Shown here: one piece after another, positions 36,401 to 49,500 of the stretch
How the letters are laid out: the number at the start of each line of letters is the position of its first letter
Numbering within the stretch: position 1 is the stretch's first letter
Program-made: the position numbers and the translations under genes
Assembly: GCA_023079485.1 (NCBI GenBank)
Contig: CM041115.1
Span: 29,936,826-30,000,825 of the forward strand
Source: Archilochus colubris
Taxonomy: Eukaryota; Chordata; Aves; Apodiformes; Trochilidae
DNA length: 64,000 bases
Reading direction: 5' to 3'
The notes under the pieces: generated by a model
The model's input: only the letters and a program-made list of their open reading frames with translations
Database searches by the model: none
What the model was told of the DNA's origin: nothing

Positions 36401-39400
36401 TTGTGAAGTAAATTCTCACTGGACACTAGTAAGAATGAAAGCCAGAAGATAAGGGGCAGATTTCCCTATTTCTCTTCTTCCAAGGATCACTGCAAGACCA
36501 TTTCCAGCAAGTTTCATAAGTTCTACAGGGAGTCTTCATGAATAGATGATAGCTGCATGGTATTAAATGATTGATGAGCACTGAACTACAGAATTTTATC
36601 TTAATGTATTTCAATTATGTTTTTATGATTGCAAAGGCAAATTGAATACCTTTTCCTCATGAAAAACATCAAAAGACTGGTTGCTACAAACTAGCCAAGT
36701 TAAAAAGTTAGACAATAAGTAGCTCCTCCTAAAATTATCACTAATTCTTAGGACCACAAGCATCACTGGGCAATTAAATGCAAATGGCATCTCTATAAAC
36801 CAAGTTTTAGTCTGAATTAGTGGATGCCTTTTCACGACTCACAAATATAGACAAAGCTTTTCTATTTTTAAATATGTGCATTAGCAAAACTTCAGTTCAA
36901 ATTTCAAGTGAGCCTCCCAATACATGTATCTCAGTAACAGTCATTTGTGTTCTTGGCATTTAGAAAGAACGTATATTAGTCAGACAATACTTGTTCAGAA
37001 GTTCTCCTTCAGATGTTCCTGGCTGCTCAGCTGTTTCTGCCATCTCTTCCATAGGAGCAGTCTGTTCCATCCCACTAAAACAGTAAACAGAAAAAAACAA
37101 CACAAAGTCTTCATCGGTCACACTGGAAAAAACCAAGCTTGCAGATCAATACATCACTTTTTTTTCCTAGAATTACTTGAGAGGGAAAAATAGGGGAGAA
37201 AACTCTAGGATCATAAGCTAACAGTAGATCTAGTAAGTGACTAGTTGAGCAACTGACAAAATAAGCAGCATTAAAAAATCATAATTTTTGTGTACTTTTA
37301 ATTAAAAAAAGTGAAAAGAATGTATGAAGATAAAATAATTAATCTGTGAAAACTAATACTAATAGTTAGTTACAGTGTATCAGTGATGTTTGGATTTTCC
37401 TTTTATTTTTTTCTTTGCAGCTATTAAAATGGCAAAATTCATACTCTACGATCACATTTTCTGCAACACTGCCACAGGCTTGCTATTAAATGAGAGCAGT
37501 AGCATACTTCCTTTCATTCTACTAGTCTTACATATTTAAAATTAACAGCTTCTATCTTTGATGCATCATTGGGCACAATTAAGGCACAGATATGCAACTG
37601 ACATTTACAATTGTTTGGACAACTCCAATTTACTGTCACTTCCACCATATGCACCCAAAACCAAACCAAAAGAAAAAACACCAAACCAAAACCAAACAAC
37701 CCAGGGGAAATAAATATATCTTAAATCTCTGGTACTTCACACAACCTTCTCTGATATCCTACAGAAGCTAGTTTTGTTCTTTTAGTCAGCTATTTTTGTG
37801 TTATCAACTCAGAACTATGTTAACCTAAATCCTTTGTTCTCAAAAGCCAGAGTACCTAATCAACCTTTTAGTATGAAACATTATAAAAGAGATAGAAGCT
37901 AGTGAAACCTTTCAGAAAAATATTAAAATCCAAAATCATTATCCACCAAGGCTGTTTTTCAACCTTTTAACCAGATTGACTGAATCCATAAAAATATTTT
38001 AAAACAACATTATTTTTAAAACTATTTTTTGAACCAATGTGAATGTAGACAAAGATGCTTGTTATAAGTTCAAAGTAAAGCCTTTTATCTGTCCCTTATC
38101 AGCATTCAATTAAAGAGTTCTAGATGTGCAGGAAAACATAAGAAACTGGAAACAGAAGCACATTGCTAGCTGAAAGGAATGGACAAAAGCCAACACATAT
38201 AGTAAGCTTTTTACAAATCTGAACAGAAATCCATACAGAATTTAATTGAATTTAATTGAATTTTCCCTATTTTTTTATATCTGACCATTAATAAGCCATC
38301 ACATTCTGTTACTGATCCTCCTTTGCACTTTAAAATGTATTTCAGTGATAAAGTAAGATAAATATTACATCCAGAGCCACAGTGAACAGCTCTGCAACTT
38401 AGAAGTGATACATAAAACTTGAGAAAAAGAGACTGGACTTTAAGCCCACTACGGAGCTTTAATCTTTTAATTGACATTTTGTAGCAATGCCATTCAATGC
38501 CAGAGTCCCACTCACCTGACTATTGAGCAAAGTCGTAACTTATTTCAGTTAAAAGACACCTTGGCTCCCACCAAAATATTTTGGCAGTCTTAATTGAAGA
38601 AACACCACCATGCTTTTGCTACAAACTAATCTCATCCACATGAAGGAGATGAGTTCAGAATACTGTAAATCTCAGCTCATATAGAAGACAAGGCTTATAA
38701 AGCCCAAAATGAACATGAGACTGATGAACAGAAAAATACTATCTGAGGTGGGCCACAGAAGCTGAAGATCCCTGATGAGCACACGGTACCTTGTGTCATC
38801 TTTAACTGCTCCCCAGTTGCGAGCTCCACCTCCACCCTTTTTGCCATCTGTTGCCATTCCCCTAGAAAGTGAAACAGAATACTGTGATTTTTTTTCATTA
38901 GAACTTCAAACTAAAACCAGTATTGACTTTTTGCCAGCCAACTTGGATACAAAAAGAAGGGAACAGAATACTTAAGAGACACTACTGCAGTGCTGACTAT
39001 TATTAATTTTTACACCAAGAAAGAATCAGCATACAGAACACTTACATTTTAACATTCCCACTTTGTCTTTCAAATTCCCGTTTTCCTCTTTGGTCAAAGC
39101 CATTGAAACTTCTATTTACTCCACCACTCCTTCCTCTACCTCGCATTCCACCTCTTCCTCCACCACGACCTCTTATTGGCTTCTCACCACCTAATCTTTC
39201 AATTGGTCTAAAAAAAAAAAAAAAAAAGAAAAAAAAATCTAATCAAACTTTTGTTCCTACAGAGCAGTTAACAAGAAGGAAACAAAAATCATATGGTTGT
39301 ATCTGTGCAGCTGTGAGATACATCAGTATGAGAGCTACTGCACAATTTTTAGAGTGCATCCTTAAAAAGCACATGGTACTGCTGTACTAGTTTTGTCATT

Positions 39401-42400
39401 AAAAATGGACATAAAATGAACCCGGGAGGAAGTATTACAGATAACAGGCAGAAAGTTCAGCTGTTTACTGATAACACTGGAAATGCAAGAGAAATTAAAT
39501 AAAACTCTATAAAACAGTCAATTCTTCAGCAACTTTATCAGATAATACCTCCACTGTGTAAATCCAGAATCATATTCAACTGCTAAAAATTTCAGGGAAT
39601 TTGTTGAATACCAGCTATTGCAATGTAAAATAAGAACAGCCAAACTCTCAAGCATAAAAGGTTTAGGTGGAAATTTCTAGTACTGATAAAGAATGCAAAA
39701 TTCATATGCATTTACTGTCCAAGCAGTAAATAGTATGTCATGGTTTATTTTCAGTTTCAGGAGTAAAATTCATTCAACTTAGAACACAGACCAGAAGTTC
39801 TGTGAAGTGCGGTATGCAAACTCAGAAATGAACATTTACATTACAGGCTAGGCTATGTTTTCAGATCCTTACACTGTTCTGTTGCTTTACATTTCTAGCA
39901 GGTAACAAAATGGCTCCAAATCAATCCACAAGGAAGATGAAATTATAGTTCAGACTGGCATGAACTAAGTAGTCTTGCTACAAATCTACTTGCTACGAAC
40001 ACAATCATGTCTTTCAGTCATGTTTGGCTATTAGATCTGTTTTAAGAAGGTTGTCTTTGCCTTCCCATCCCTGTTCAGATCTTCCTGGAGACCTCCAGAT
40101 CTTCCAGCCTTACTTTTGCCTGTATGGTACATACCTTTCCACTGTGAATTCCACTTGTCTTTCTGTTTCATAGGAACGGTATTCTCTGAATGACGGTCTC
40201 CAATCAGTTTTGTCTTGCTTCACTTCTGCTCCTCTGTTACTGAATCCTTGCTTTTCTCCACGCTTTGTTGCTTGCTTCTGGCCTACACACACACACACAC
40301 ACACACAGGTATATAGATTACTAACAGTTCACTTACATCTAAACAGCCGCTTTCAAACTACTGAATGAAATTAATTGATTATACCTTACAATCTTGTGTT
40401 GTACACTCTCATATTCAAAGCCCACCAAAATATTAAAAGTTCTTGAAGCTGATGTTGCCAGACACTTCTTACCAGATATCTACTTATTTTGCCTTTTTTA
40501 TTAATGAACCTGCCTCTGGAAAAATATTGTGGATGTTAACACAACTTAGAAATTTCCAGAAAAGACAGACTAAAGAAAAAAATATATTGCTTACACTAAG
40601 TAGCAGAAATGGAGAACAAAAACTGCCTCTTTCATGTTCACTCAAAAAATCTTGCCAGAGTACTACAGGACAAGGGAGAGCTTCAATTGAAGACATGAAC
40701 TGCAAGATGGCTGCAGAAGCAATGAAGATGGGGAAAAGAGAAAGACCATTAGAAACAGACCTTAGTTGTTGGTTGTCAGCCAACATGCTGCCAGATGAGT
40801 TGAACTTATAAGTCTGAACTTGCATCTCTACTTTGGCTATGGTCTCCAACAACAAGAAGAGGGTCACTTTCTTCTAGGGGTGCTCTACAGAGGAAAGGAC
40901 CATTCACTAACACTGTAAGTCACTGAGTTCAAGTAGCAGAAACCGAGGCTGTAAGTACAAAGGCTCCAACACCACTAATTGAATCTAGAATGTAAACATA
41001 TCCTAAGATAAAGTGTATGTAAACTTTTGGGGATTTTATTTGGTCATTGTTGGGATTAAAGACGAGCAGGTTGGACAGGGTGAATGCAGAGAAATTGTGT
41101 ATTATGAGAGAAAATAAACTGAGGTTATTCACTAAACCGATACATGCCTCGAATAAGTTTGAAGGTCATTATGTGCTTCCTTACCCATTTTCCCAAATTC
41201 TGTGCTCCATTTAGGACAATGTTTTTAAGAAGTAAGCAAGCCTATTGCTTGCTAGGCCCCTATAATTATACTGATGGCTGACAAATGTTTTGGTTTAAGT
41301 CAAGCAAGAAAGGAACTACAGAACCTATCAGCTCTTGGACCAACAGAAATGAGCTATTCTTTCCACAAGAAGTACCTGTGCAATTCTGAGCATGTCACTG
41401 AACTCAGATTAGCAGACAAGTGACAGTCTTGGCTACTGTGCTTCTGTAGCCAGTTAATAGAGAGAAAAAAGTCTATTCTGTGTCACAATATCAGGATACA
41501 AATTAGTTCATAGCTCCATAGAAATGTCAGCACAAGAAGATCACTGCTTAAAGATTAGGTGGCAAGCATGTAGTCTGTGATGTCACCTCCAAAAAAAACT
41601 AAACCAAACAAACAGCTTCAAAAAACTATCCACTCAGTGAATAAGGTAGAAGAGTGGCATATACAGCTTTTTCTTATGCAGTAAGAACAGTGGTATCTGT
41701 ACAAAGAAGCTAGTTTTATTTCTGCTACAGAACCAACCCTAATTCTGTTTTCTATAAACTACAACCCACATGGCATAACATATTCCAGCAATTCTCTCTC
41801 CAAGACTGGAGTTGTTCAGCTTTTACAACAGGAAACATATTTGCATCCTAAAAAAATACAATATAATAGAGAGCTTTTGAAATCAGTTTCTGAGTAAGCT
41901 TTTCAAACTGGGACACTTTAATAGAAAACAAAATTATATGCAATAAAGAATTGTATATGTGGTTAGAAAACATGTCTGCTCTAGGCACATAAAATACACT
42001 ACCAAATACAATTGTTAACAGTGTTAAGTGTTAATTCCCAGTGGGAATCCTCCTGTGGAAAAGCTGACTACTCATTTGTGACCTCATTGTTACTCTTTTT
42101 TATCTGAATGTGCAACTACAATACAAGAGTGCATTCTTTTAGCCTCTCACTGTCTATGAGAAACATAAGTTACTCTAAACAGAGTAACCTAGAAAGAAAG
42201 TCATAGTCAGAGGCCAACTTCTATACATAATTCAGTATCAACCTCAATTTCACCTTAGGATTCTAAGAGCTCCTTAGAACTAGTAAAGCAATGCTTAAAA
42301 AATGAAGACACAAGAGTAACTTTAAAAAGATAGTCTTTGGTTCTGTTACACTGTATAACCTATAAGTACATCAAAACAAGTTATCTTGCCAGATAGGCCA

Positions 42401-45400
42401 ATCTATTACATGTCACAAACACTGACTATGCTAGACAAAGCAGTCAGCTCTACTCCAGTTTCAGTGCAAAGCTATTTTACTTTGGTTCTAACAGGTGTCT
42501 ATAATAACTGCAGACAGAATATTACAATTACATGTATAAAAACATCTTTAACTGCTTTGATAGACATGCAGCAGCAGATTAAAATAATATGCATCAACTA
42601 CATCTCTCTAATAAACCAATTCACCCTGAGGACAGAAGCTTTCGATCTGCTTGTGAATCAGTTCAAATACCAGCATAACTTTCAACTCTGCATGTAAGAG
42701 CAAAACAAACTGGAACTAGTGACAGCATTAGCTATTAGTTTTAATCCTCTGCTATTCATCTGCCCCTGTGCAGACTCATTCAGATTCACTTTTACCTAAG
42801 GGCCACCTACCCTTGGGGGGAATCATAAGGTCCAAAAAGGGCCAACAAAGCAGTCTTGTGCAGTGCTGCCATAATAGCTTTATTGAGTGCTCATTAACTG
42901 CCTCTCCAAGTACACATAAATTTTGTGTGCTTGTTTGCATAATTGACTGATATGCAGGTTATAGAATCATAGAATCATAGAATTGGCTGGGTTGGAAGGG
43001 ACCTCAGAGATCATCAAGTCCAACCCTTTTACCACCGTTGTGGTTGCTAGACTATGGCACTGAGTGCCACATCCAGTCTCTTTTTAATTATCTCCAGGGA
43101 CGGAGAATCCACTGCTTCCCTGGGCAGCCCATTCCAATGCCAGATCACTCTCTCCGTAAAGAAATTCTTTCTAATATCTAACCTAAACTTCCCCTGGCAC
43201 AACTTAAGACCATGCCCTCTTGTCTTGTTGAAAGTCATTTGGCAAAAGAGCCCAACCCCCCACCTGGCTACACCCTCCTTTCAGGTAGTTGTAGAGAGCG
43301 ATGAGGTCTCCCCTGAGCATCCTCTTCTTTAGGCTGAACAGCCCCAGCTCTCTCAGCCTCTCCTCATAGGGTCTGTGCTCAAGTCCCTTCACCAGCCTGG
43401 TTGCCCTCCTTTGGACCTGCTGCAGGACCTCAATATCCTTCCTGAACTGGGGGGCCCAGAACTGGACATAGTACTCGAGGTGTGGCCTCACCAGGGCTGA
43501 GTATAGGGGCAGAATCCCTTCCTTGGACCTGCTGGCAACGCTGTTCCGGATACAGGCCAGGATGCCATTGGCCTTCTTGGCCACCTGGGCACACTGCTGG
43601 CTCATGTTCAGCTTCCTGTCGATCCAGACTCCCAGGTCCCTTTCTGCCTGGCTGCTCTCAGCCACTCTGGTCCCCAAAGCAACAAAAACAATAATCCAGA
43701 GTTTTGTATATCATCTACTTGGTGTTACAAACATCACTCTTTCCCAGTTGCCAAATTCAGTTTCTCTGTAAGGTGGTATTTCTGTGTCTTGCAGTTACAC
43801 CCGTAAACATATTCAGCTGAAGACATTGCCCTCGCCTGCACAGTTTCTCCCGGAGGCTAGACAGCAGTCCAGTCTGTCAGCTGAGCTACCTATCACTCTA
43901 CTTTTCTAAACTAAGGAATAAGAAAAGGAATCTGATGCTTTAACCATTTCAACAGATACGAGGTTTTTTGCAGAAGCAGCAGCTGACATATTAGTGGAAA
44001 GACATCTGTAAATACTAAAGAAAAAAACACAGTCTTACAAGACATTGTTAAAACTCTAAATCATAGAATTCATTTATTTAAACCATTTTCACTTTCCTAC
44101 CAATACTTTACCATCAATATTAATTTTGTTTACGCTGCAGTATTTAGATAGGAAGACCTTCTAGAAAAGTGTTATCACAGAAGTTGCAGCTGGGAAAGCA
44201 GAAACTGTTCTGCTTTGCCTGGCTTCCCAGATGCTAGATATCTATATTTTAACAGCCAGATTTAAAACAATGCATCAAAATCTAGCCTCCTCTGAAGTGT
44301 TGTTGTCTAGCTCTCACCAAATTTCTCCACACATATCATCTGTCCTCAAAAAGTGGAACTTTTGCGCGGGAAGAGATACTTGCTTGGGAAGAGATAGTTT
44401 TCTAGGTCTTGTGGGCTCTTCACTGGCTTTCCACTGAGACATCATACTCTCAGCTTTTTGGTTTGGTTTTTTTTTTATTTAGTTTCAAGAGCAAAACTGT
44501 TTTGTTTTTTTTTTTCTTTTGTGGGGCAAGCTTTGACTTTAGACAAACACTGCAAGGAGTCAAGATTTTAGTTGCTATAAGTAACTATAAGCTAGAGCAG
44601 AAACCTTGCTCTGTTTCCCTCAAACCTTATGTAAAGCAGCATGGCAAGGGAAGGAGACAGCCAGCATGCAGTTCACAGGCTGAGGGAGGTTACTGCTGCC
44701 AAAACAAAACCTTGTATTCTGGCCCAAAATCCAGATGACGATGGGCCTGAGATCAAATCACCTCACCAAAACAGTGGTCACTCAAACCTGGCGAGGAAAT
44801 TCCATTAGTATCCCATTTCCATAAATGCAGCCAGGAATGAAGTGCCAAATAGATATTCCTGTTTTGCCCAAGTAGCACAAACAGAAACAGAGCAAAGGCA
44901 AATTGAGCGTAGTTTTGATTCAGTTTGGATGAATGACAGAGCAACCATAGTAGCCAGATGAAAGACTTGTAAATCTTACAGCATATATTTGAAGAAAGAA
45001 AAAAAAAAAAGAAATACTCTCCATAGAAATACTCTCCATCTGGCATGCAACCCTTAGAGGTTTTGTGAATCAAAGATTTTAAGAGCTGATTTATGGAGGA
45101 CAGATCCACAGATGGGCTGCTAAGTTGGTATCCGCATTGCTGTCTGAGTAGGTACATGCATTGATAAATATCATCACTCTACAAAACAGGTGCTAAAGGT
45201 CAATTATAGACAGGAGGAAGATTCTCTCTCTTTATTTCACAAAAATTGTCTGAAATTTTATCTATTTCTGTAAAATAAAAACACTAAACATTCTTTCCGT
45301 TCTCCAAGACTCACCTGCAGTCCTACATACTAGTCCTTTGCTACTTTCAGACAGCTCCTCTCAAAACAAATACCTTAACTTAAATATCTCCCAGTTCACT

Positions 45401-46521
45401 CCATAAGTTTTATTCTGCATATCATTTTCAAGTGCCTTTTCTCTTTTTAACATGTTTAAGGTGACCAGATGAGCAAACACACTTCAAGACATGGAAGGGT
45501 GAGAGCCCTTCAAAAGCACAATTCCTTTTCTACTTTCCTTGCTACTGCTACCTTAGTAATTCCCAACACTGCATTTCCCCTAAATGGCAAGTGGAGACAG
45601 ACCAGCTGTTCTATTCTTAACACTTCCAATAACTCCAAGTTCTCTCACCTAAATTGCACTAGTTGAATTGCAGTTTGAAAGCTTGACCACCTTCATCCAC
45701 ATTCTCCAATGCATGTTGCTTTACATTTACTGATAGTGAATTTCTTCTGTCATTTTATATCCTATTTACAAGATGCAATTTGAGTCACTGCCTAGTAAGT
45801 CATCTTCTGATGGGCTAAATAACCTTCTGCCAGAAAACTTCAGTTATTTATCCCTCTCAGATCTCTTCTAGCACAAGCTTCCCACACATTTACATATACA
45901 TAATATAAAAAAATTTAAACCGTGATTAGAATTTTTCATTTCAGACATGTTTCAGCTGCCTTATAGGTGCTAAAGCAAAACTTATAGCAACATAATCACT
46001 GGTCCTAAATTTAAATCTTTCTTTCCACTTACTCCAAGTGCTCTGCTTTCAGCTTCACAACTCATTTTTAAATATAAAAATCTGACCTGAGCCTTAAGAA
46101 ACAACTCAATGGGAATTCAGGGGAGATAAAGCAAGTACAAAAGCCAAACAGGACTACTGCTTCAGTTGGTCTGGAATGAGGCCAAGTGGAGAAACTGTGC
46201 AAGTGGAGAAATTGAAGGATCTCCATCATTAGTTATGGCTGTATGTGAAGATACTACTTCATTACCATCTCAGCAACACAGTATCTATACAGGCAAAACT
46301 GACATTCCTTTAAAATAAACCTGCATAACTGCAAATGGGAAAATACTTCACACTTTCAAGGACTTATCTTGATACATTTCAGACCATAAAAGATTTAAGA
46401 CTGCATACTCAATCTGTGTGTGTCAATGTGATTTTAATTCCAAACTTCAGGAAGTTAATTTTGGGAATCAATCATGGCTAGTTATGCAATTTGCAGAATA
46501 CTACCACAGTATTTCAAAATA

Positions 46522-46567
<46 letters not shown>

Positions 46568-49500
46568 TCATCTGTTGCATGTAGTTCACCAAAGACACCA
46601 AGACACCATGGAGTTAGTGGAGTTAGACTTTTCTTCAGTATTATTTTTCATGTGTGCCAGTACTCACTTACAGAGTTGCCTACTGCAGCTTTCCTCCAAA
46701 CAATCTTTATGACTATGCAGCTGAAAAAATTACATTAAATATATTATTTTTAAATAATAAAATTGCAGTCAGTATAAAAGGAAATCCCCTAGAAACATTC
46801 AGTGCTGTAGTAACTTAAAAACCGTAATCTGTATTATCCAGGAGCTCCATCTAAATGTTACATTAGTCATCAAATGTACATGAAAGAAGAAAACCTTTTA
46901 GAGGTATTAACAACAAAGGTTTAGAGATCTCAACAGAACAGAGCTTATTACTGCATGATCAACAAATTTAATTTGCCTGAACCAGTGAAGAACGCAAGCT
47001 CGGCAACTGGGCCTTTTGAATAAAGAGCTGGCAAATGCAATTTGATCACTGTGCTAAGAATGAACTGAATTAACATTAAGTGCTGCAATTATAAGAGCTG
47101 TAATACTTACAAACAGCCTTTACCCAAATCTTCAGCATACAGTCTAAAAATCATTAAAAAAAAAGTCAGAAAAAGTGAAAGAAATATACCCTTAAGGTAA
47201 AAAATGTAGGTTTTGGTAGGCTATGAAATAGGAGTCCATTTTCTACTTAACAAAATATTTTTAAATATTAAGTATTAATTATTTAGAATATTATAAAATT
47301 GAAAACATAATTGAGAAAATTGAGGAAGATTTGAGGAAAATTGAGAAAATTGAAATTGAGGAAAAACTCCTCTGGAAAAGCCTGTAAATAACAAAATTTT
47401 TTAAAGCTGACTTAACAGAACTTTGTGAGTAAAACTTCCACTCTATAATCAAAACATAAACCCAAAAGAAGCTGATCAGAATACTGTAAAACCTTTTATA
47501 TACTGCAAGATCAAAGACTAGGCTTGCTTCAAGTCTTTCTAAAGGTAAGACTATTTTGTTCAGATTTACTATGCTCAAGAAGTAATACAATAACAAAAGA
47601 AAAATCACGGAACATTTAACAAGACTTTTCTGTAACCCCAACAAGAAAAACACCCAAGTAATTAGCTACAACAGTCTAAATTAAGGTTGGTTTTGTTTTG
47701 TTATTAATGAAAGTTTACTCATTAGTTTCACAATTTAGTAAGTTTAATCAATATTTATTTCTCCAACCAGGGTTGTATTCTTCCAGCAATGGTTCTATCA
47801 TCAGATGACTTTACACCAAACTGAGCAGGTATAAGGACTTCCCAAGGGATTACCCATTCCCAAGTATTAAGATGATAGTTCCCCAAATCTTTTACTGTAT
47901 AAGAAAATCAAATTTGTATAGGCCAAAGAAAAAGCTGCCTTCCCTCTTCCAAAAAAGTCTAGATTTTTCTCTCAACCCACTACTTGCTTTGTATTTGTCA
48001 GCTGTACTGTCTTTACTCGCTCTAAATCAGAGGGTCATACCTGTCCTTCAGAGCAGGTGTGCTAAGAGAGCACATCCAGACAGGACCAAGTCTCAGCTCT
48101 CTACCCTGGTTCAGCATCCTGAGCACTATGTATACTGACAGCCCATACTTTACAAGAAGCTCGAGGCATAAACATACAGCACACACAAAATTCAGGATTT
48201 CTTTAAAGAAGGAAGCATGACATTTTTCTGAGCAAGTAACTCCTCTTAAGATAAATGTTAATTCACTTTCACAGAAGCTATTTTAAGCCATAAGTCTTTT
48301 TTTCATTTTAAATTACCAGGAAATTAAACAAGATGGACATACCTGATGCTTTTAGATAAGAAACTATGGATCTTAATATCAAGATAGCAGAAAAGTCTGT
48401 TTTCTATAGGGAACTGTTTGTTACCACAAAATTACACTGAGATCCTGCATGATTAAGATACCTATAAACAAGTAGGAGGTAAGAGATGCTTCCCTTCCCA
48501 TACTTCCACACTCCCCTTAGGCTACTGATAATCACCAGTTCTTATTCAAGAACTTTTTCGTCAAAACTTGAGACACTGCTGTTCACTGAACAGGCTTCTT
48601 CATCTTCCATTTGATAACCACAGCAGAGTACCCTTTAAATAAAAGAAGGTTGTTACTAGTGTGAGTACTGGTTTCACAGGCAGAGATCTCTGACAAAGGC
48701 ACACAATAACTGCATTAGAATCTCAAAAGAGAAGTTTTAAACAACTTCCCCAAGTGACAGTGAGAACTTCTTTAGATAGTCCTCTACAAAGATGCTCGTT
48801 AACTCATATGCTCGTTTATGCTATTAGGCATTAATAGTTTCTCTGTTCCACAGGGTCAAAAAATGTGCTGTTGGAGCAGTGAGAAACTGTAACTCTAAGT
48901 AATAGCACTGGTAGCACTGCCAACAGTTTGATGGAGCAATAACCCCAAATCAAAGGCCACACCTTTTTTTGCAATATTAAAGCACACAGTTCGGTTACTA
49001 CAAATGTAACAGAAGCTTTTGCTACAGGAAGAACCTACCAACTTTATAACAACTGATGTTCACTTCCTGTTGAAGGAAAATGGGAATTCAAAACAACTCA
49101 AGAAGGTAAAACCGGAGTCTTCTGTGTAGAGATTCTCAATGTCTGGAAATAATAATTCAGCTCTCAGACATGTTAGATACTGCTTCCAGCAACCTGAAGC
49201 TCAACAACAGGTTAGTAATAACAAGAACAGTCAGAAAACCACTTCTAAATGCAAGGAGCTACAGCTCACCAAAGCTGTCAGCTGCAAAGAGCACTGTGCC
49301 AGTAGTTCTCATATAAAAGCTGACTGGCTTCCCTGCTCCCCCAAGCAACAATTTTCATCAAATCCTGGCAGCTGACAAACAACCTAGACTGTTCCTGAAC
49401 ATTGTGGTAAAGAGCTCACCCAGAAAATAAGTTTTTGTGGAAAGGTTTGGGCATCAGTACAAACTCAGCACAGGTCCCCAGCAGACGTTAAAATCCTTAA

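Noticed and set aside
43204..43677. 157-codon minus-strand ORF as a host gene
   Set aside because: It is the C-terminal part of CR1 ORF2 in a truncated LINE, not a host gene.
47291..47653. 120-codon hydrophobic minus-strand ORF
   Set aside because: Phe/Ser/Ile-rich translation of imperfect GA/AT-rich repeats in HABP4 intron 1; no family resemblance.
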